Source: an uncultured Desulfomicrobiaceae bacterium
GTDB taxonomy: Bacteria > Desulfobacterota > Desulfovibrionia > Desulfovibrionales > Desulfomicrobiaceae
Assembly: GCA_937989665.1 (NCBI GenBank)
Contig: CALKRN010000005.1
Span: 1-64,000 of the forward strand
DNA: 64,000 nt
Direction of reading: 5' to 3'
In this document: piece by piece, positions 1 to 8,533 of the stretch
Layout: each line of letters begins with the position of its first letter
Position numbering within the stretch: position 1 is the first letter of the stretch
Made by a program: the position numbers and the translations under genes
The notes under the pieces: model-generated
What the model saw: only the letters and a program-made list of their open reading frames with translations
Databases searched by the model: none
Told to the model about the DNA's origin: nothing

Positions 1-119
1 TAGCCTGCGGAATCATCGGAGCCGAGCGGACGCGCATCCTCCAGAAGCACGGGAACATCGAAATGTCCGGGAAGGGATATCCGATGTCCGATCTGAGATG
101 TGAGCAGACTGCTACCCAT
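1..119 (-). CDS. N-terminal fragment of probable defence-island helicase (runs off left edge)
   Basis: An open frame starts with ATG at 119 and runs out of the window after 39 codons with no stop. Its ATG lies inside the last codons of the upstream HTH gene (ATGGGTAG overlap), the coupling expected of an operon. The residues IGHRISLPGHFDVPV followed by LLEDARPLG resemble the small N-terminal beta domain I associate with large SNF2/DEAD-box helicases carrying DUF3883, found in phage-defence clusters such as DISARM or DUF1156/DUF499 methylase loci. Only the extreme N-terminus is visible, with no helicase motif, so the identity rests on recall of that N-terminal pattern and on the HTH neighbour. 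It could instead be another protein sharing this domain. Confidence 0.45.
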   Translation of the reverse strand, partial: MGSSLLTSQIGHRISLPGHFDVPVLLEDARPLGSDDSAG

Positions 120-390
120 TCCCGCCCCTCTTCCGTAAAGGTTTTCTCGATGTTGATTCATTTGTCCAGGATTTGGAAAGAGGCTTATCTTGGACGGAGT
201 TTGGAACCTTCTCTTGTTCGTTGTCTTGGCGCACCCACTCGTCTATTTCGGATGATTTGAAACGAAAGAGCCGCCCCATACGGTGAGCAGGGAGACCCTG
301 TTCATCGATCCATCTATAAACCGAATCCTTGGCCACCCCAAGGTGGGTGGCCACGTCGTCGAGGCCAACCCAGCGTTCGGAAGCTCCCAT
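112..390 (-). CDS. Small excisionase-type helix-turn-helix DNA-binding protein
   Basis: This 92-aa protein has an N-terminal MerR/excisionase-like winged helix (WVGLDDVATHLGVAKDSVYRW, with the follow-on GLPAHRMGRLFRF and SSEIDEWVR), the pattern of the HTH_17 family. The tail is short, polar and basic. I place the start at the ATG at 390, preceded by AGAGGA at a good distance, rather than at the GTG at 420. The stop overlaps the start of the next gene, so the two are probably co-transcribed. Such small HTH proteins often head restriction, methylase or helicase defence operons, where they may act as local transcription regulators; here that role is inferred from context. Confidence 0.8.
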   Translation of the reverse strand: MGASERWVGLDDVATHLGVAKDSVYRWIDEQGLPAHRMGRLFRFKSSEIDEWVRQDNEQEKVPNSVQDKPLSKSWTNESTSRKPLRKRGGNG

Positions 391-548
391 TTCAATCCTC
401 TCATCAGTTGCCAGAATCACTGCCTATGTATGCCAACCAAACGAAACATACGTACACGCAACCGGTCCATTCCATTCAAGGACAAGCTGCTGGAATACCA
501 GGAATCTGCTGCGCCCATGGCTCCAGGTGGCGACCAGTTACCGGGATT

Positions 549-1007
549 TCAGCTCCGAATTCCGGCGGTTAGCCCTTTGAAGCTCCCAGTCCAGCGATCC
601 CCCACCATATAGAGCCAGGTTGGGAGCATGGTTTCCTTTGTCCAGAGAGGGACCAGGACCCGTCTGTAAAGGCAGGGGCCGCCGGGGTGAAGCCCCTCCA
701 GCCGGTCGATGGCCGGAAGGCGGCTCTCGGGGTCGTCGAAGGTCAGAAGCTCCACGTACACGGGGCCCCAGGGTGCGCCTTCATATTGCGGATTGATGAT
801 TGTGGATTGCGGATTGAAAAGGCGGGCCGTCACGTGCGCTTGTGTGGCCACGTCGGGGAGTGGATTGGTGGTCCCGAGGACAATGACGTCCTCTTCTGGA
901 ACTTCCAGAGCCGGGACTCCGGAGGATGTCTCGAAGAGGCGGCCGCGGACCATAGCGTCCTCCACCGCGAGGGCGCCCCGGCAGAAGCGGTCGGGGTTCC
1001 AGAAACC
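549..1007 (-). pseudogene. Gamma-glutamylcyclotransferase (AIG2-like), 5'-truncated and carrying an inserted repeat
   Basis: The frame reads GFWNPDRFCRG from about 1007, then RGRLFE, ATQ, ELLTFDDPESRLPAIDRLEG, YRRVLVP and LYMVGDRW, a clear match to the bacterial gamma-glutamylcyclotransferase/AIG2 family, which forms 5-oxoproline from gamma-glutamyl amines. The family's N-terminal VYGTL substrate loop is missing: the homology ends at about 1007, exactly where a four-helix-bundle gene begins on the opposite strand. A second scar lies in the middle, where a copy of the ATTGCGGATT-type repeat (785-816) is translated in frame as NPQSTIINPQ. The only start left is GTG at 965, which would omit part of the fold. 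I treat it as a disrupted gene. Confidence 0.7.
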
Positions 1008-1363
1008 GCAACCTTCGCGATCAGGGTAATTCAGTTGGTGGAGGCGCTGCCGAAAAATCAGACCGCAAGTGTGATCGGAAACCAGCTACGCCGATGCGGC
1101 ACCTCGGTTGGTGCAAACTATGGCGCCGCCTGCCGCGCCAAATCTCCCCCCGACTTTGTCGCGAAGATGGCCATCGTCGAAGAGGAATGTGATGAGTCCA
1201 TCTACTGGATGGAACTGATCGTCGAAGCCGGATTGATGGATGAAAAGCGCCTGATCGAGCTGAAAAACGAGGCAATCGAGATCCTTTCCATGGTCGTCGC
1301 CTCCATAAAAACCGCACGCTCCCGCAAATAATCCGCAATCTCCAATCCAAAATCCGCAATTAC
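785..1363. mobile_element. Candidate S23/four-helix-bundle cassette bounded by inverted GGATTGCGGATT repeats
   Basis: The left arm at 785-816 contains ATTGCGGATT units on the plus strand, and the right arm at 1329-1363 contains the same units on the minus strand, so the arms are inverted. They enclose a four-helix-bundle protein remnant and part of a disrupted cyclotransferase gene. Repeats of this kind commonly sit next to S23-type four-helix-bundle genes in other bacteria (my recollection), which suggests a cassette that moves or recombines. No transposase or target duplication is visible, and the left arm lies inside the host gene rather than at the cassette edge, so the exact element limits are unclear. 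Confidence 0.4.
1011..1331 (+). pseudogene. Four helix bundle protein (S23/IVP family), 5'-truncated
   Basis: The translation FAIRVIQLVEALP, SVIGNQLRRCGTSVGANY, AACRAKSPPDFVAKM, IVEEECDESIYWMELI and SIKTARSRK is the S23/four-helix-bundle family found with 23S rRNA intervening sequences and, as Avd, with diversity-generating retroelements. Complete members have about 10-15 residues and a Met before the first helix. Here the frame continues upstream into antisense cyclotransferase sequence and no convincing start with a ribosome-binding site exists before Phe at 1014. The remnant stops at 1331, immediately before the right repeat arm. It might be expressed as a fusion from an upstream start, but truncation is the simpler reading. 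Confidence 0.65.
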
Positions 1364-1485
1364 CCTGCGCCCTTTCTCTCCTGGGCGACGAACTCGAAGG
1401 GCTCCACCGAATACGCGGCCAGGTCACAGCAATGGAACACCACCAGGCTCATGGGCGGGACCGGAAGCCCTGTCCGGGGGCAGTT
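1360..1485 (-). pseudogene. Unrecognised coding remnant ending at the right repeat arm
   Basis: A short minus-strand frame open from 1485 to a TAA at 1360-1362 encodes CPRTGLPVPPMSLVVFHCC and DLAAYSVEPFEFVAQE. It reads like real protein (paired Cys, hydrophobic and acidic segments) and its stop codon lies within the ATTGCGG repeat arm, as if the repeat truncated a longer gene. I do not recognise a family. It may be chance. Confidence 0.25.
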
Positions 1486-1712
1486 CTAAATGTCAATTCG
1501 AGTGTCCGGATGCAGCCGGGCGGTTCAGCAAGGCGACTCGAAAAACGGAGAACGGGAAAATTCGGAAGGAACAGTTTCGGAGAGCGCGCGCGAACCCCAC
1601 GGTTGCACCGGAACCCAAAGCGGTGGGTTTCGAAATGGGCAATGGCAGGAAATGTGGGGCCGGGGGCCTGTCTGTGGCGGGCACGGCAGGCAAGTTAGCC
1701 GCAAACACGCCA
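1486..1712. other. Intergenic stretch without a supported gene
   Basis: Reading frames here are short, lack ribosome-binding sites and show no recognisable motif. It lies between the disrupted cassette region and the tRNA-Asn terminator and may be decayed island DNA. No integrase or attachment-site copy of the tRNA 3' end was seen. Confidence 0.4.
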
Positions 1713-1748
1713 AAAACGACAAAACCCCGGAGAGGGTGCCTCCGGGGT
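1713..1748 (-). terminator. Rho-independent terminator of tRNA-Asn
   Basis: On the minus strand an ACCCCGGAGG...CTCCGGGGT hairpin (1724-1748) is followed by a T-rich tract (TTTTGTCGTTTTT). It lies 35 bp downstream of the tRNA-Asn 3' end. Confidence 0.8.
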
Positions 1749-1783
1749 CGTGCGTGCTTTCGCTGCAATCAGCGGATTGCATT

Positions 1784-1859
1784 TGGCTCCCTGGGACGGA
1801 CTTGAACCGCCAACCTAGTGGTTAACAGCCACCCGCTCTGCCGATTGAGCTACCAGGGA
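1784..1859 (-). tRNA. tRNA-Asn (GTT anticodon)
   Basis: The minus strand folds as a complete tRNA: acceptor TCCCTGG pairs with CCAGGGA, discriminator G, and an encoded CCA end (1784-1786). The D-arm (GCTCAATCGGCAGAGC), anticodon loop CTGTTAACC and T-loop GGTTCAAGTCC are all present. tRNA-Asn genes are common integration sites, and the island-like DNA starts directly beyond the 3' end. Confidence 0.95.
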
Positions 1860-1878
1860 GCACGATTGGCGAAGGCCC

Positions 1879-1907
1879 CTTTAGTGAGGCGAAGGAAGGG
1901 GTGTCAA
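1879..1907 (-). promoter_or_regulatory. Sigma-70-type promoter of tRNA-Asn
   Basis: On the minus strand a perfect TTGACA (-35, 1902-1907) is separated by 17 bp from CTAAAG (weak -10, 1879-1884), about 20 bp before the tRNA 5' end. Confidence 0.55.
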
Positions 1908-2011
1908 GGAAAAAATCAGGAACCGTACAGGGACTAAAGCTTGTGTTGTTGCTTGCCCCAGTCCTCATCCTTGGCTAGAAAGACGATTGCTCGTATTGCT
2001 GAGGAGGCCCC

Positions 2012-4351
2012 ATGGAGATCACCCCAGACTGCCATTTGCTTCGGCTGGCCCTCGACTCGCTGCCTTTTCTGGTAGGCGTTGTGGACAGCGACCACCGCGT
2101 CCTTTTCTACAACGCCGCGGCCCTGCGCCTTTTGGGTAAGACCGAGGCCGAGGTCGTGGGACAGCGGTGTTTCGATATCATTGGCCATAGTGTCCCGTGT
2201 GCCGATTGCCCCATCGAGGCGGCCCTGGCCAGAGGGGAAGCGGTCTCCCTGGCCCGCTATGAGCCGGTCTTGGAGCGGCAATTTCTCTGTCAGGCCATTC
2301 CTGTTGTCGGGGCGTCGGGCAAGACATTGGTGGTGGAGGTTTTACAGGAACTCCTGCCCCCAGAGAGGTCGTGTGCCACCCCCGGAGATTGTGCCAACTG
2401 TACCCAGTATTGTGCCATGCGCGAGCGCCTCGCCAGTTCGGAGGGCCGTTTCCGCACCCTGGTGGAGGTCATGCCGCTTTCGGTCATGCAATTTGACGAG
2501 CATGGCATCGTGCGTTTCGTCAACCGCTGGCACTTGGATCGTTTTGCCGCCGGGAAGTTGCCTGCATCCCATTTTTTGGGGCGGAGCATCGACGAGTTGG
2601 AAGGCATCCGTTCGGCAGGAGTAGGGACGCGTATCCTCAAGGTCCTCTCTGGCGAGCGGGTGGAGTTGGCCGAGGTGTTGGTACCGCGGTTTGCCGATGG
2701 CCGCAGTGGTTACCAGAGCATGTGGGCCGTGCCGTTTGTGCAAGATGGTCGGATTGCGGGCGGTATTTTAATCCGCCAGGACGTCACCGAGCGGGTCCGT
2801 GCCCAGCAGCAGCTCCAGCAAAGCGAAGAGCGGTTGTCCTTGGTGTTGGATGCCGTGGAGGACGGGGTCTGGGATTGGAACTTGGTGACCGGCCAGGCCT
2901 ATTTTAGCCCGCGCTACTATACCATGCTTGGCTATGCGCCGGATGCGTTTCCTGCCTGTTTTGCTTCTTGGCAAAAGCTCGTTCATCCAGAAGACCTGCC
3001 GCAGGCGCAGCAGCGGATTGAGGAGGCCATCAGCCGCGGAGAGGGTTTCCGCATAGAGTTTCGCTGCCGAACGCAAAATGGAGAGTGGAAATGGATCGAA
3101 GGCCGGGGCCGGACAGTGGAGTTTGACGACGGGCGGCCGGTGCGTGCGGTCGGCACGCATACGGACATCACCGAGCGGATACGGAGCCGCCAAGCCCTCA
3201 TTGATGCCCGCAAGGCCGCTGAGGCGGCGAGCCAGGCCAAGAGTCAGTTCCTCGCCAACATGAGCCATGAGATCCGTACCCCACTCAATGGCATGATGGG
3301 CATGTTCCAGCTGTTGCTCATGACCGATCTCGATACCGAGCAGACCGAGTACGTGCGCACGGGCATGGAGTCCTGCCAACGGCTGACGCGCCTCCTCTCG
3401 GATATTTTGGACATCTCCCGCATTGAGGCGGGTGGTTTTACCCTCTTGATGGCGCCCTTTGACCTGCATCAGGCCGTGGATGACGTTTGCCGGCTCTTTG
3501 CCTTTAGTGCCCGCATGAAGGGTCTTGGTTTCCATTGGGAAGTGCATCCCTCGGTACCGCGGTGGGTGGAGGGGGATGGAGTACGGGTACAGCAGATCCT
3601 CTCTAACCTCGTGGGGAATGCGGTGAAGTTTACCGCCCAGGGCAGTGTACGAGTGGTAGTGCGGCGGCTTCCTATCCCCAAAGGCGATGCAGCGCGGATC
3701 TATTTTGCCATCGAGGATACTGGTGTGGGTATAGCCCCAGAGGTGCTTCCTCAACTCTTTGCCCCGTTCGCCCAGGCCGATGCCTCCCTGACGCGACGTT
3801 TTCAGGGGGCAGGCTTGGGATTGGCCATTGTCAAGGAATTGGTGCGCCGCATGGAAGGCGTGCTGAGCGTGGAGAGCGAGCCAGGTGAGGGGACGACGGT
3901 GCACCTTGTGCTTCCGCTTCAGTCCACAACTGGCGTAGAGACCAGCAATGAGGGAATGGTTATCCCAAATGTTTGCTCTGGTCGGGTGCTTGTGGTGGAG
4001 GATGACCCTGTCAACCGCATGGCTGCCACCCAGCTTTTGGGGCGCTTGGGCTATGCGGTCCTGGCGGCGGACAGCGGCATGGCCGCCTTGGCGGTAGAGG
4101 AGAATGAATCCGTGGACCTTGTGCTTCTGGATATCCAACTCCCTGACATCGATGGTGTGGAAGTGACCCGGCGCATCCGGGCCCGCCATGGAGGTCGTGG
4201 TCCACGGATGGTGGCCCTTACAGCCTTTGCCATGACGGGCGATGCAGAGCGCTTTCTTGCTGCCGGCCTGGACGCCTATCTTGCGAAACCTGTGGACTTC
4301 CAAACCCTGGCGGCCACGTTAGAAGAAGTGCTCCAGCGGGGGTGCTCATGA
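2012..4351 (+). CDS. Hybrid sensor histidine kinase with three PAS domains and C-terminal receiver
   Basis: The 779-aa protein has no membrane segment and is probably cytoplasmic. Domains in order are PAS about 12-115, PAS about 148-255, PAS/PAC about 275-390, HisKA with [10 protein letters not shown] (phospho-His near 419), HATPase_c about 525-645 with N box NLVGNAVKF and G boxes DTGVGI and GAGLGLAI, and a receiver from about 660 with LLDIQLPD and a KP near the end. The first PAS has Cys63-x-x-Cys66-Pro, and a Cys cluster follows at 121, 127, 130 and 134, which could bind a metal or sense redox state (inference). GAGGAGG precedes the ATG. Its stop overlaps the next start (ATGA), so it is coupled to the chelatase gene. 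The cognate output is not identifiable here. Confidence 0.93.
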   Translation: MEITPDCHLLRLALDSLPFLVGVVDSDHRVLFYNAAALRLLGKTEAEVVGQRCFDIIGHSVPCADCPIEAALARGEAVSLARYEPVLERQFLCQAIPVVGASGKTLVVEVLQELLPPERSCATPGDCANCTQYCAMRERLASSEGRFRTLVEVMPLSVMQFDEHGIVRFVNRWHLDRFAAGKLPASHFLGRSIDELEGIRSAGVGTRILKVLSGERVELAEVLVPRFADGRSGYQSMWAVPFVQDGRIAGGILIRQDVTERVRAQQQLQQSEERLSLVLDAVEDGVWDWNLVTGQAYFSPRYYTMLGYAPDAFPACFASWQKLVHPEDLPQAQQRIEEAISRGEGFRIEFRCRTQNGEWKWIEGRGRTVEFDDGRPVRAVGTHTDITERIRSRQALIDARKAAEAASQAKSQFLANMSHEIRTPLNGMMGMFQLLLMTDLDTEQTEYVRTGMESCQRLTRLLSDILDISRIEAGGFTLLMAPFDLHQAVDDVCRLFAFSARMKGLGFHWEVHPSVPRWVEGDGVRVQQILSNLVGNAVKFTAQGSVRVVVRRLPIPKGDAARIYFAIEDTGVGIAPEVLPQLFAPFAQADASLTRRFQGAGLGLAIVKELVRRMEGVLSVESEPGEGTTVHLVLPLQSTTGVETSNEGMVIPNVCSGRVLVVEDDPVNRMAATQLLGRLGYAVLAADSGMAALAVEENESVDLVLLDIQLPDIDGVEVTRRIRARHGGRGPRMVALTAFAMTGDAERFLAAGLDAYLAKPVDFQTLAATLEEVLQRGCS

Positions 4352-4707
4352 AGACGGCGTGGATCTTCGTGGCGCATGGGAGCCGAGAATCCGAAGCGCA
4401 AGCGGCCTTTGGAGATATGATTGCTCAGGTGGCCGCTACCCAACCCCAAGTGCGGGTAGTGCCAGCTTTTTTTTCTTTGGGCGAGCCAGACCTCGTCACG
4501 CAGGTAGCGCGCCTCGTGGAAGATGGCGTGCGCCGCATTGCCATTGTGCCCGTGTTTTTGCTCGATGGCGTTCATGTGCGCCGTGATATCCCGTCGCAGG
4601 TGGAGACCCTGCGCCACCGCTGGCCAGAAGTCGAGTTCCACCTCGAACCAAGCCTTCAAGATGATGCTGGGCTAGTCCGGCTCCTTGCCGCCCGGATAAC
4701 GGCCTGA
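4348..4707 (+). CDS. cbiX: Short CbiX-type sirohydrochlorin chelatase
   Basis: This 119-aa protein has a single chelatase domain, the length of the short CbiX proteins that work as dimers. IFVAHGSRE at the N-terminus supplies the metal-binding His, and [13 protein letters not shown] carries the second conserved His. The family inserts Co2+ (or Fe2+ for siroheme) into sirohydrochlorin, so it serves cobalamin or siroheme/heme synthesis, both heavily used by sulfate reducers. I chose the ATG at 4348, which overlaps the kinase stop codon, over the GTG at 4342. The coupling to a sensor kinase is unusual. The metal used cannot be decided from sequence. Confidence 0.85.
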   Translation: MKTAWIFVAHGSRESEAQAAFGDMIAQVAATQPQVRVVPAFFSLGEPDLVTQVARLVEDGVRRIAIVPVFLLDGVHVRRDIPSQVETLRHRWPEVEFHLEPSLQDDAGLVRLLAARITA

Positions 4708-5223
4708 ACACCTACCCCCGGCAGCAGGACCTCTCCGCCCTTCCAGGAACGGCCTAGGCATCTTTTTGCCGCTCATGGGCGACCGGCGCCCTTTCCTTGA
4801 GCAAGAGCCAGGTTTGGGTCGTGCACACAAGTCACCTGGCGTACACACCAATGGCTCTGCCCTTGAGCAATCGGCCCACGAAACCAGCGTCGCCATAACT
4901 CGCACTGCAAGTAGGCACCTTCTCCCGAAGGCCCGAGCCCCTGGAGGAGCTTTTGCCCGAGAGACTTGGGCGAGTGGGGGGCACCGGCACACCCCCTGCC
5001 AGAGCCGATGCCCTGCCTGCGAGGAAAGCCGCTGCACGGATCTTGGCCAGAGATTGGTCTTTCTCCATTACCGTAAGGCGTCGAGGCGGTGGATTCTCTT
5101 CGGCCAGAGAGGGGCTGACAGCGGCGAGCGGGCGTGGTTTGTCACCGTGCTGTTGCACTTTTGCCATCTCGCTGCACCTTTTCTGGAGCACTATGGGTCT
5201 CACGTTACGCGCAAGGAGGGGTC
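4708..5223. other. 516-bp intergenic region with inverted and direct repeats, no supported gene
   Basis: No frame shows recognisable protein. CCTTGAGCAA occurs at 4795-4804 and again at 4861-4870, 66 bp apart, and GAGCCA/TGGCTC and CCAGGT/ACCTGG inverted repeats between them could fold into a compound hairpin. I looked for a cobalamin riboswitch because of the chelatase gene but did not find its conserved core. The promoter of the following operon should lie at its right end. Confidence 0.4.
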
Positions 5224-7518
5224 ATGGACACGGGGGATGCACACGAGATGGTGGGACGGATTCGGACGGCGTTAGCCTATAGCCGCTTGGAAGACCTTCC
5301 TTTTACTTGGGAGGATGCCACAGCGGGCAGTGAGACCGAATTCCAGACAGCAGTAATTGGCCCACGGGGGCAGGTGGATTTGCCGCGGACGGTGCTTGAG
5401 TCGCGCTACGCCAAGGGATTGCGCCGTCGAGCCGCCTGTGGGGAATATCCAGCCCAGGTGTTGGCGGCCTTGGAGAAGGTGCTCGCGTCCGAGCCAGAAG
5501 GGGTGTGGGAAAACAGCTGGGTCCGGGTGCCGGTGGTGCGCCTTTCCCCTACGGCCCGGGAAGTCCTTGAGGAGGACTTGGCCGCGGACAAATCCGTGCC
5601 AGGCAGCCCCCGGCGGGGGGATGGCGAGAGTTTTTTTGTGTACGAGGAGGGGGAACAGTTGTTGCGCATCCCGGTAAGCTACCTCCTCAAATTGGCTTTG
5701 GCCCAGGCCATGGACGGCCCGTTACGCGGCGAAGCGCACTTGGCGCAGCGGTTGCTGCCGCACTTTTCCAATGACAACACCTCTCCAGAGACCTTTTCCT
5801 TTGCGCCCCAATCTTGTGCTGGGGGCGGGATGGCCGTGGCCCGGGAAACGTGCCTGCGCCAGCTCCTCTGTGAAGTCCTCGTGGAGTGGGCTGGGGTTGC
5901 CATGGGCCTGGAAGAGCGAGGCCAGCGGGTCATGGTGTATACTTCCCCGTTGCCGCCATGGAGGCAAAAGGCCCTCAATGCCGTGGTGCCGGATGCCTTT
6001 TACCGGGAACTTTTCATCAATCCGTGTTTGAGCGGCTGGGATCGAGGTGAAGAGAAAAAGGCTTACATGCACCTATGCCATGAAACCCTCTCCCGCAGCC
6101 AGCTCAACACCCTGGGCAAGCTCCGTGAAGCGGGCTTGCTGACACGCAATCTTGTCGTCCTTCCCAACACCTCAAGCACCTGTTTGGCGAATAATGGAAT
6201 CCACGTCTCCTTGGGGAGTCGGGTCCTCACTGGGGCGTTGGCTGCTGGCCTATTGCGTCCGCAGGAGGAAAAATGGGCCGCAGACTTGGTGGTGAAGATC
6301 GTGGAGCACTTTTTGCCGTTGTTTGTGGGTACCTACAGCGCGTCACCGTACCGTCTTGGGTTTGCGGACTTTCATCCTGAAACCGCACTTGGTTTCCTGC
6401 CTCATGAGCTGGACTTTACCCATTTACGCATGCTGTGGCGGCGGTGGAAAAAGAAGGCCAAGCTAAAGGTATTTGGCCGGCCGATTACACCCTTTGGACC
6501 ACCGGCCTTGGACCGAGTCCTGGCGCGCATCTTCCGCCTGCGCGGCGATCATGTCCCGGATTTTCGCCTCCTTGACTACATGACCTGCCTGATGAGCACC
6601 GAGTCAAGTCCGTGCCTCGACGGGACCTTGGGCAATGATGAGCGGCTGAAAGTCGAGCTCGCGGAACACGGCGTGTTCCATGCGGCCATGTCGACGTACC
6701 TCCTCTACAAGCCGCGTTTGTACGAGCGCATGGGGTTTAGCGGGTTTGAGGGCCGTTTTTACAGCCTGTTCCCCTCGTATGGGCACGATATGGCCCAGGC
6801 GGTGGAGCTCCAGCTGGTGGTCACGGCCATGGCCTGGTGGTTGGTGCTCGAAGGTCGTATAACCCACCAGATGATCCCGGATGCCCCACCCTGGGAAAGC
6901 GAACGCCGTCAGGCCTTTTTTGCTGCGGCCTTGGACGTGCCGACGGTGTTCGTTCGCCAGGACAGTGCCAACGCCTTTTTGTTGGGCATCATTGCCCGAA
7001 CCCAGGGCGTGCGCCCCAGCCGGCGCTATAGCGGCTACCTGCGGGTTCGTCTGCCGGATTTACGCCGGGCATTGGTCGATTTCCTCGAAAAAGAGGGGGC
7101 CGCGGTGGTGGAAGCCCTCGGCGCAGCGCCTATCCTCAAAGACCTGCGCATTCGGCTGGAGCATCCACCGGCGCGCGCTGTCCATCGGCTTACTGACTTG
7201 GTGATGCGCCGCTTGGGGGAAGAGAACCCGTTGGCAGTGGAGGCCGATGTGTTCAACCGTGCGGCCGAGGCCTGCTACCGGGAAGAGCTGCGTCTGGCCA
7301 CTCTGATGGAAGGGCTCCATTTTCTTGAATCAAGTTGCCAGCGGCTCGGACTAGGGCTGCCAGATGGCCGCGCCGTGGATTGGCTTGTGGAGCGGGCGTG
7401 TTCTGCCCTGCGCCAAGAAGGCCGTTTGGACATGGAGTCCTGCCGGTTGCTTTTGCCTGCCTTGGTGGCCGTGGCTGTCTGGGGGGCAGATCAAAAGGAG
7501 AGCCGCTATGCAGCATGA
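5224..7518 (+). CDS. Uncharacterised 764-aa protein heading a lipid-enzyme operon
   Basis: I do not recognise a family. The start is the ATG at 5224 behind a strong AAGGAGGGG. The protein lacks a signal peptide and long membrane helices, so it is probably cytoplasmic or peripheral. It has conserved-looking segments: VLPNTSSTCLANNG near 350, GTYSASPYRLGFADFHPE near 405, a basic RRWKKKAKLK stretch near 440, and PSYGHDMAQAVELQL near 550. The C-terminal 200 residues look helical. It overlaps the next gene by 11 bp, and that gene overlaps a third, so the three are almost certainly translated together. The partners are a phosphatidylserine decarboxylase homologue and an Lgt homologue, which suggests a role in phospholipid or lipoprotein chemistry (inference). 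Confidence 0.85.
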   Translation: MDTGDAHEMVGRIRTALAYSRLEDLPFTWEDATAGSETEFQTAVIGPRGQVDLPRTVLESRYAKGLRRRAACGEYPAQVLAALEKVLASEPEGVWENSWVRVPVVRLSPTAREVLEEDLAADKSVPGSPRRGDGESFFVYEEGEQLLRIPVSYLLKLALAQAMDGPLRGEAHLAQRLLPHFSNDNTSPETFSFAPQSCAGGGMAVARETCLRQLLCEVLVEWAGVAMGLEERGQRVMVYTSPLPPWRQKALNAVVPDAFYRELFINPCLSGWDRGEEKKAYMHLCHETLSRSQLNTLGKLREAGLLTRNLVVLPNTSSTCLANNGIHVSLGSRVLTGALAAGLLRPQEEKWAADLVVKIVEHFLPLFVGTYSASPYRLGFADFHPETALGFLPHELDFTHLRMLWRRWKKKAKLKVFGRPITPFGPPALDRVLARIFRLRGDHVPDFRLLDYMTCLMSTESSPCLDGTLGNDERLKVELAEHGVFHAAMSTYLLYKPRLYERMGFSGFEGRFYSLFPSYGHDMAQAVELQLVVTAMAWWLVLEGRITHQMIPDAPPWESERRQAFFAAALDVPTVFVRQDSANAFLLGIIARTQGVRPSRRYSGYLRVRLPDLRRALVDFLEKEGAAVVEALGAAPILKDLRIRLEHPPARAVHRLTDLVMRRLGEENPLAVEADVFNRAAEACYREELRLATLMEGLHFLESSCQRLGLGLPDGRAVDWLVERACSALRQEGRLDMESCRLLLPALVAVAVWGADQKESRYAA

Positions 7519-8533
7519 ATTTGTCTGTGCCACGGATGGGAGTGTGCGCAGCGAAACCCTCTTTTGTGACCGCGTCATCAGCTATCTCTACAACCGAGTC
7601 CGGGAACATGCCCCGAGCGTCATCAAGGCCTTGGCCTCAGGCCGCACAACGGCCTTGCTTGGGTTTTTCAACTACGATTTGCCGCTGGGGGCGCGGCTAT
7701 CGGGGGCGCGGCGGCTGGTAGAACGGTTGGGCATTGATTTGAATGAGTGCGTGGAGTCGCCTGAATTCTACACCACGCCGCGGCGCCTTTTTGAGCGGCA
7801 GATTCGCTATGAGACCTGCCGGCCCATGGATCCGAATCCTCAGGCCGTGGTCTCCCCTGCAGACGCCCGGGTGGTGGTGGGCTCGCTGGCCGAGACTTCC
7901 CACCTGTTTCTGAAAGATAAGTTTTTTTCTCTTGAAGACCTCGTGGGTGGGGTTTGGGCTCCCCGCTTTGCCGGCGGGGAGTTTGCCATCTTTCGCCTCA
8001 CCCCAGAAAAATACCATTACAATCATGTGCCTGTGGAAGGGAGGGTGGTGGACTTTTACGAGCTGGAAGGGGAGTTTCATTCGTGCAATCCAGCAGCGGT
8101 GGTGGCCATGGTGACGCCGTATTCTCGAAATCGGCGGGCGGTGACCATCATCGATACCGATGTGCCTGGGGGCAGCCAATGCGGCAACGTGGCCATGGTG
8201 GAGGTGGTTGCCCTCATGATTGGCCGCATCGAGCAGCGCTATGCGCCGCAGGGCTACCACCCGCACCAGCCGATGGCCCCCGGGGTGTGGCTCCGGCGTG
8301 GCCAGCCCAAGAGCCTGTTTTTGCCAGGCAGTTCGGTGGATGTCCTGCTTTTTGAACCGGGGCGAGTGGCCTTTAGTGAGGAACTCGTCCGCCACCAGCT
8401 GCGAGCCGATGTCCAGAGCCGGTTTTCGGCTTGGCTGGGTCGCCCATGGGTAGAAGTGGATGTACGAGTCCGTTCCACCTTGGGCTGGGCCCAGCCACAG
8501 CCAAAGGCTACGGTGGGAGGAAAAGAGGGATGA
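7508..8533 (+). CDS. Phosphatidylserine decarboxylase-like pyruvoyl enzyme
   Basis: The 341-aa protein shows the PSD pattern: FFNYDLPLG near the N-terminus, SPADARV with the charge-relay Asp, FAIFRLTPEKYHYNHVPVEG with the conserved His, and FLPGSSVDVLLF near the C-terminus. In PSDs the proenzyme cleaves itself before the Ser of an LGST-type motif to make the pyruvoyl group; here the site is GSS, a known variant. It is likely membrane-associated and decarboxylates phosphatidylserine or a related serine lipid. AAGGAG precedes the ATG at 7508. It overlaps the upstream unknown gene by 11 bp and the Lgt-like gene by ATGA, so it may be a dedicated paralogue rather than the housekeeping psd. Confidence 0.88.
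   Translation: MQHEFVCATDGSVRSETLFCDRVISYLYNRVREHAPSVIKALASGRTTALLGFFNYDLPLGARLSGARRLVERLGIDLNECVESPEFYTTPRRLFERQIRYETCRPMDPNPQAVVSPADARVVVGSLAETSHLFLKDKFFSLEDLVGGVWAPRFAGGEFAIFRLTPEKYHYNHVPVEGRVVDFYELEGEFHSCNPAAVVAMVTPYSRNRRAVTIIDTDVPGGSQCGNVAMVEVVALMIGRIEQRYAPQGYHPHQPMAPGVWLRRGQPKSLFLPGSSVDVLLFEPGRVAFSEELVRHQLRADVQSRFSAWLGRPWVEVDVRVRSTLGWAQPQPKATVGGKEG

Noticed and set aside
1486-1712. Integrase gene or second att site next to tRNA-Asn
   Set aside because: No tyrosine recombinase motifs and no repeat of the tRNA 3' end are visible; if present they lie outside the window.
2768-4303. 511-codon minus-strand frame across the hybrid kinase gene
   Set aside because: It is antisense to clear PAS, HisKA and HATPase coding sequence and has no recognisable motifs.
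4708-5223. Cobalamin riboswitch between the chelatase gene and the lipid operon
   Set aside because: The conserved B12-box core and flanking stems were not found on either strand; only simple repeats are present.
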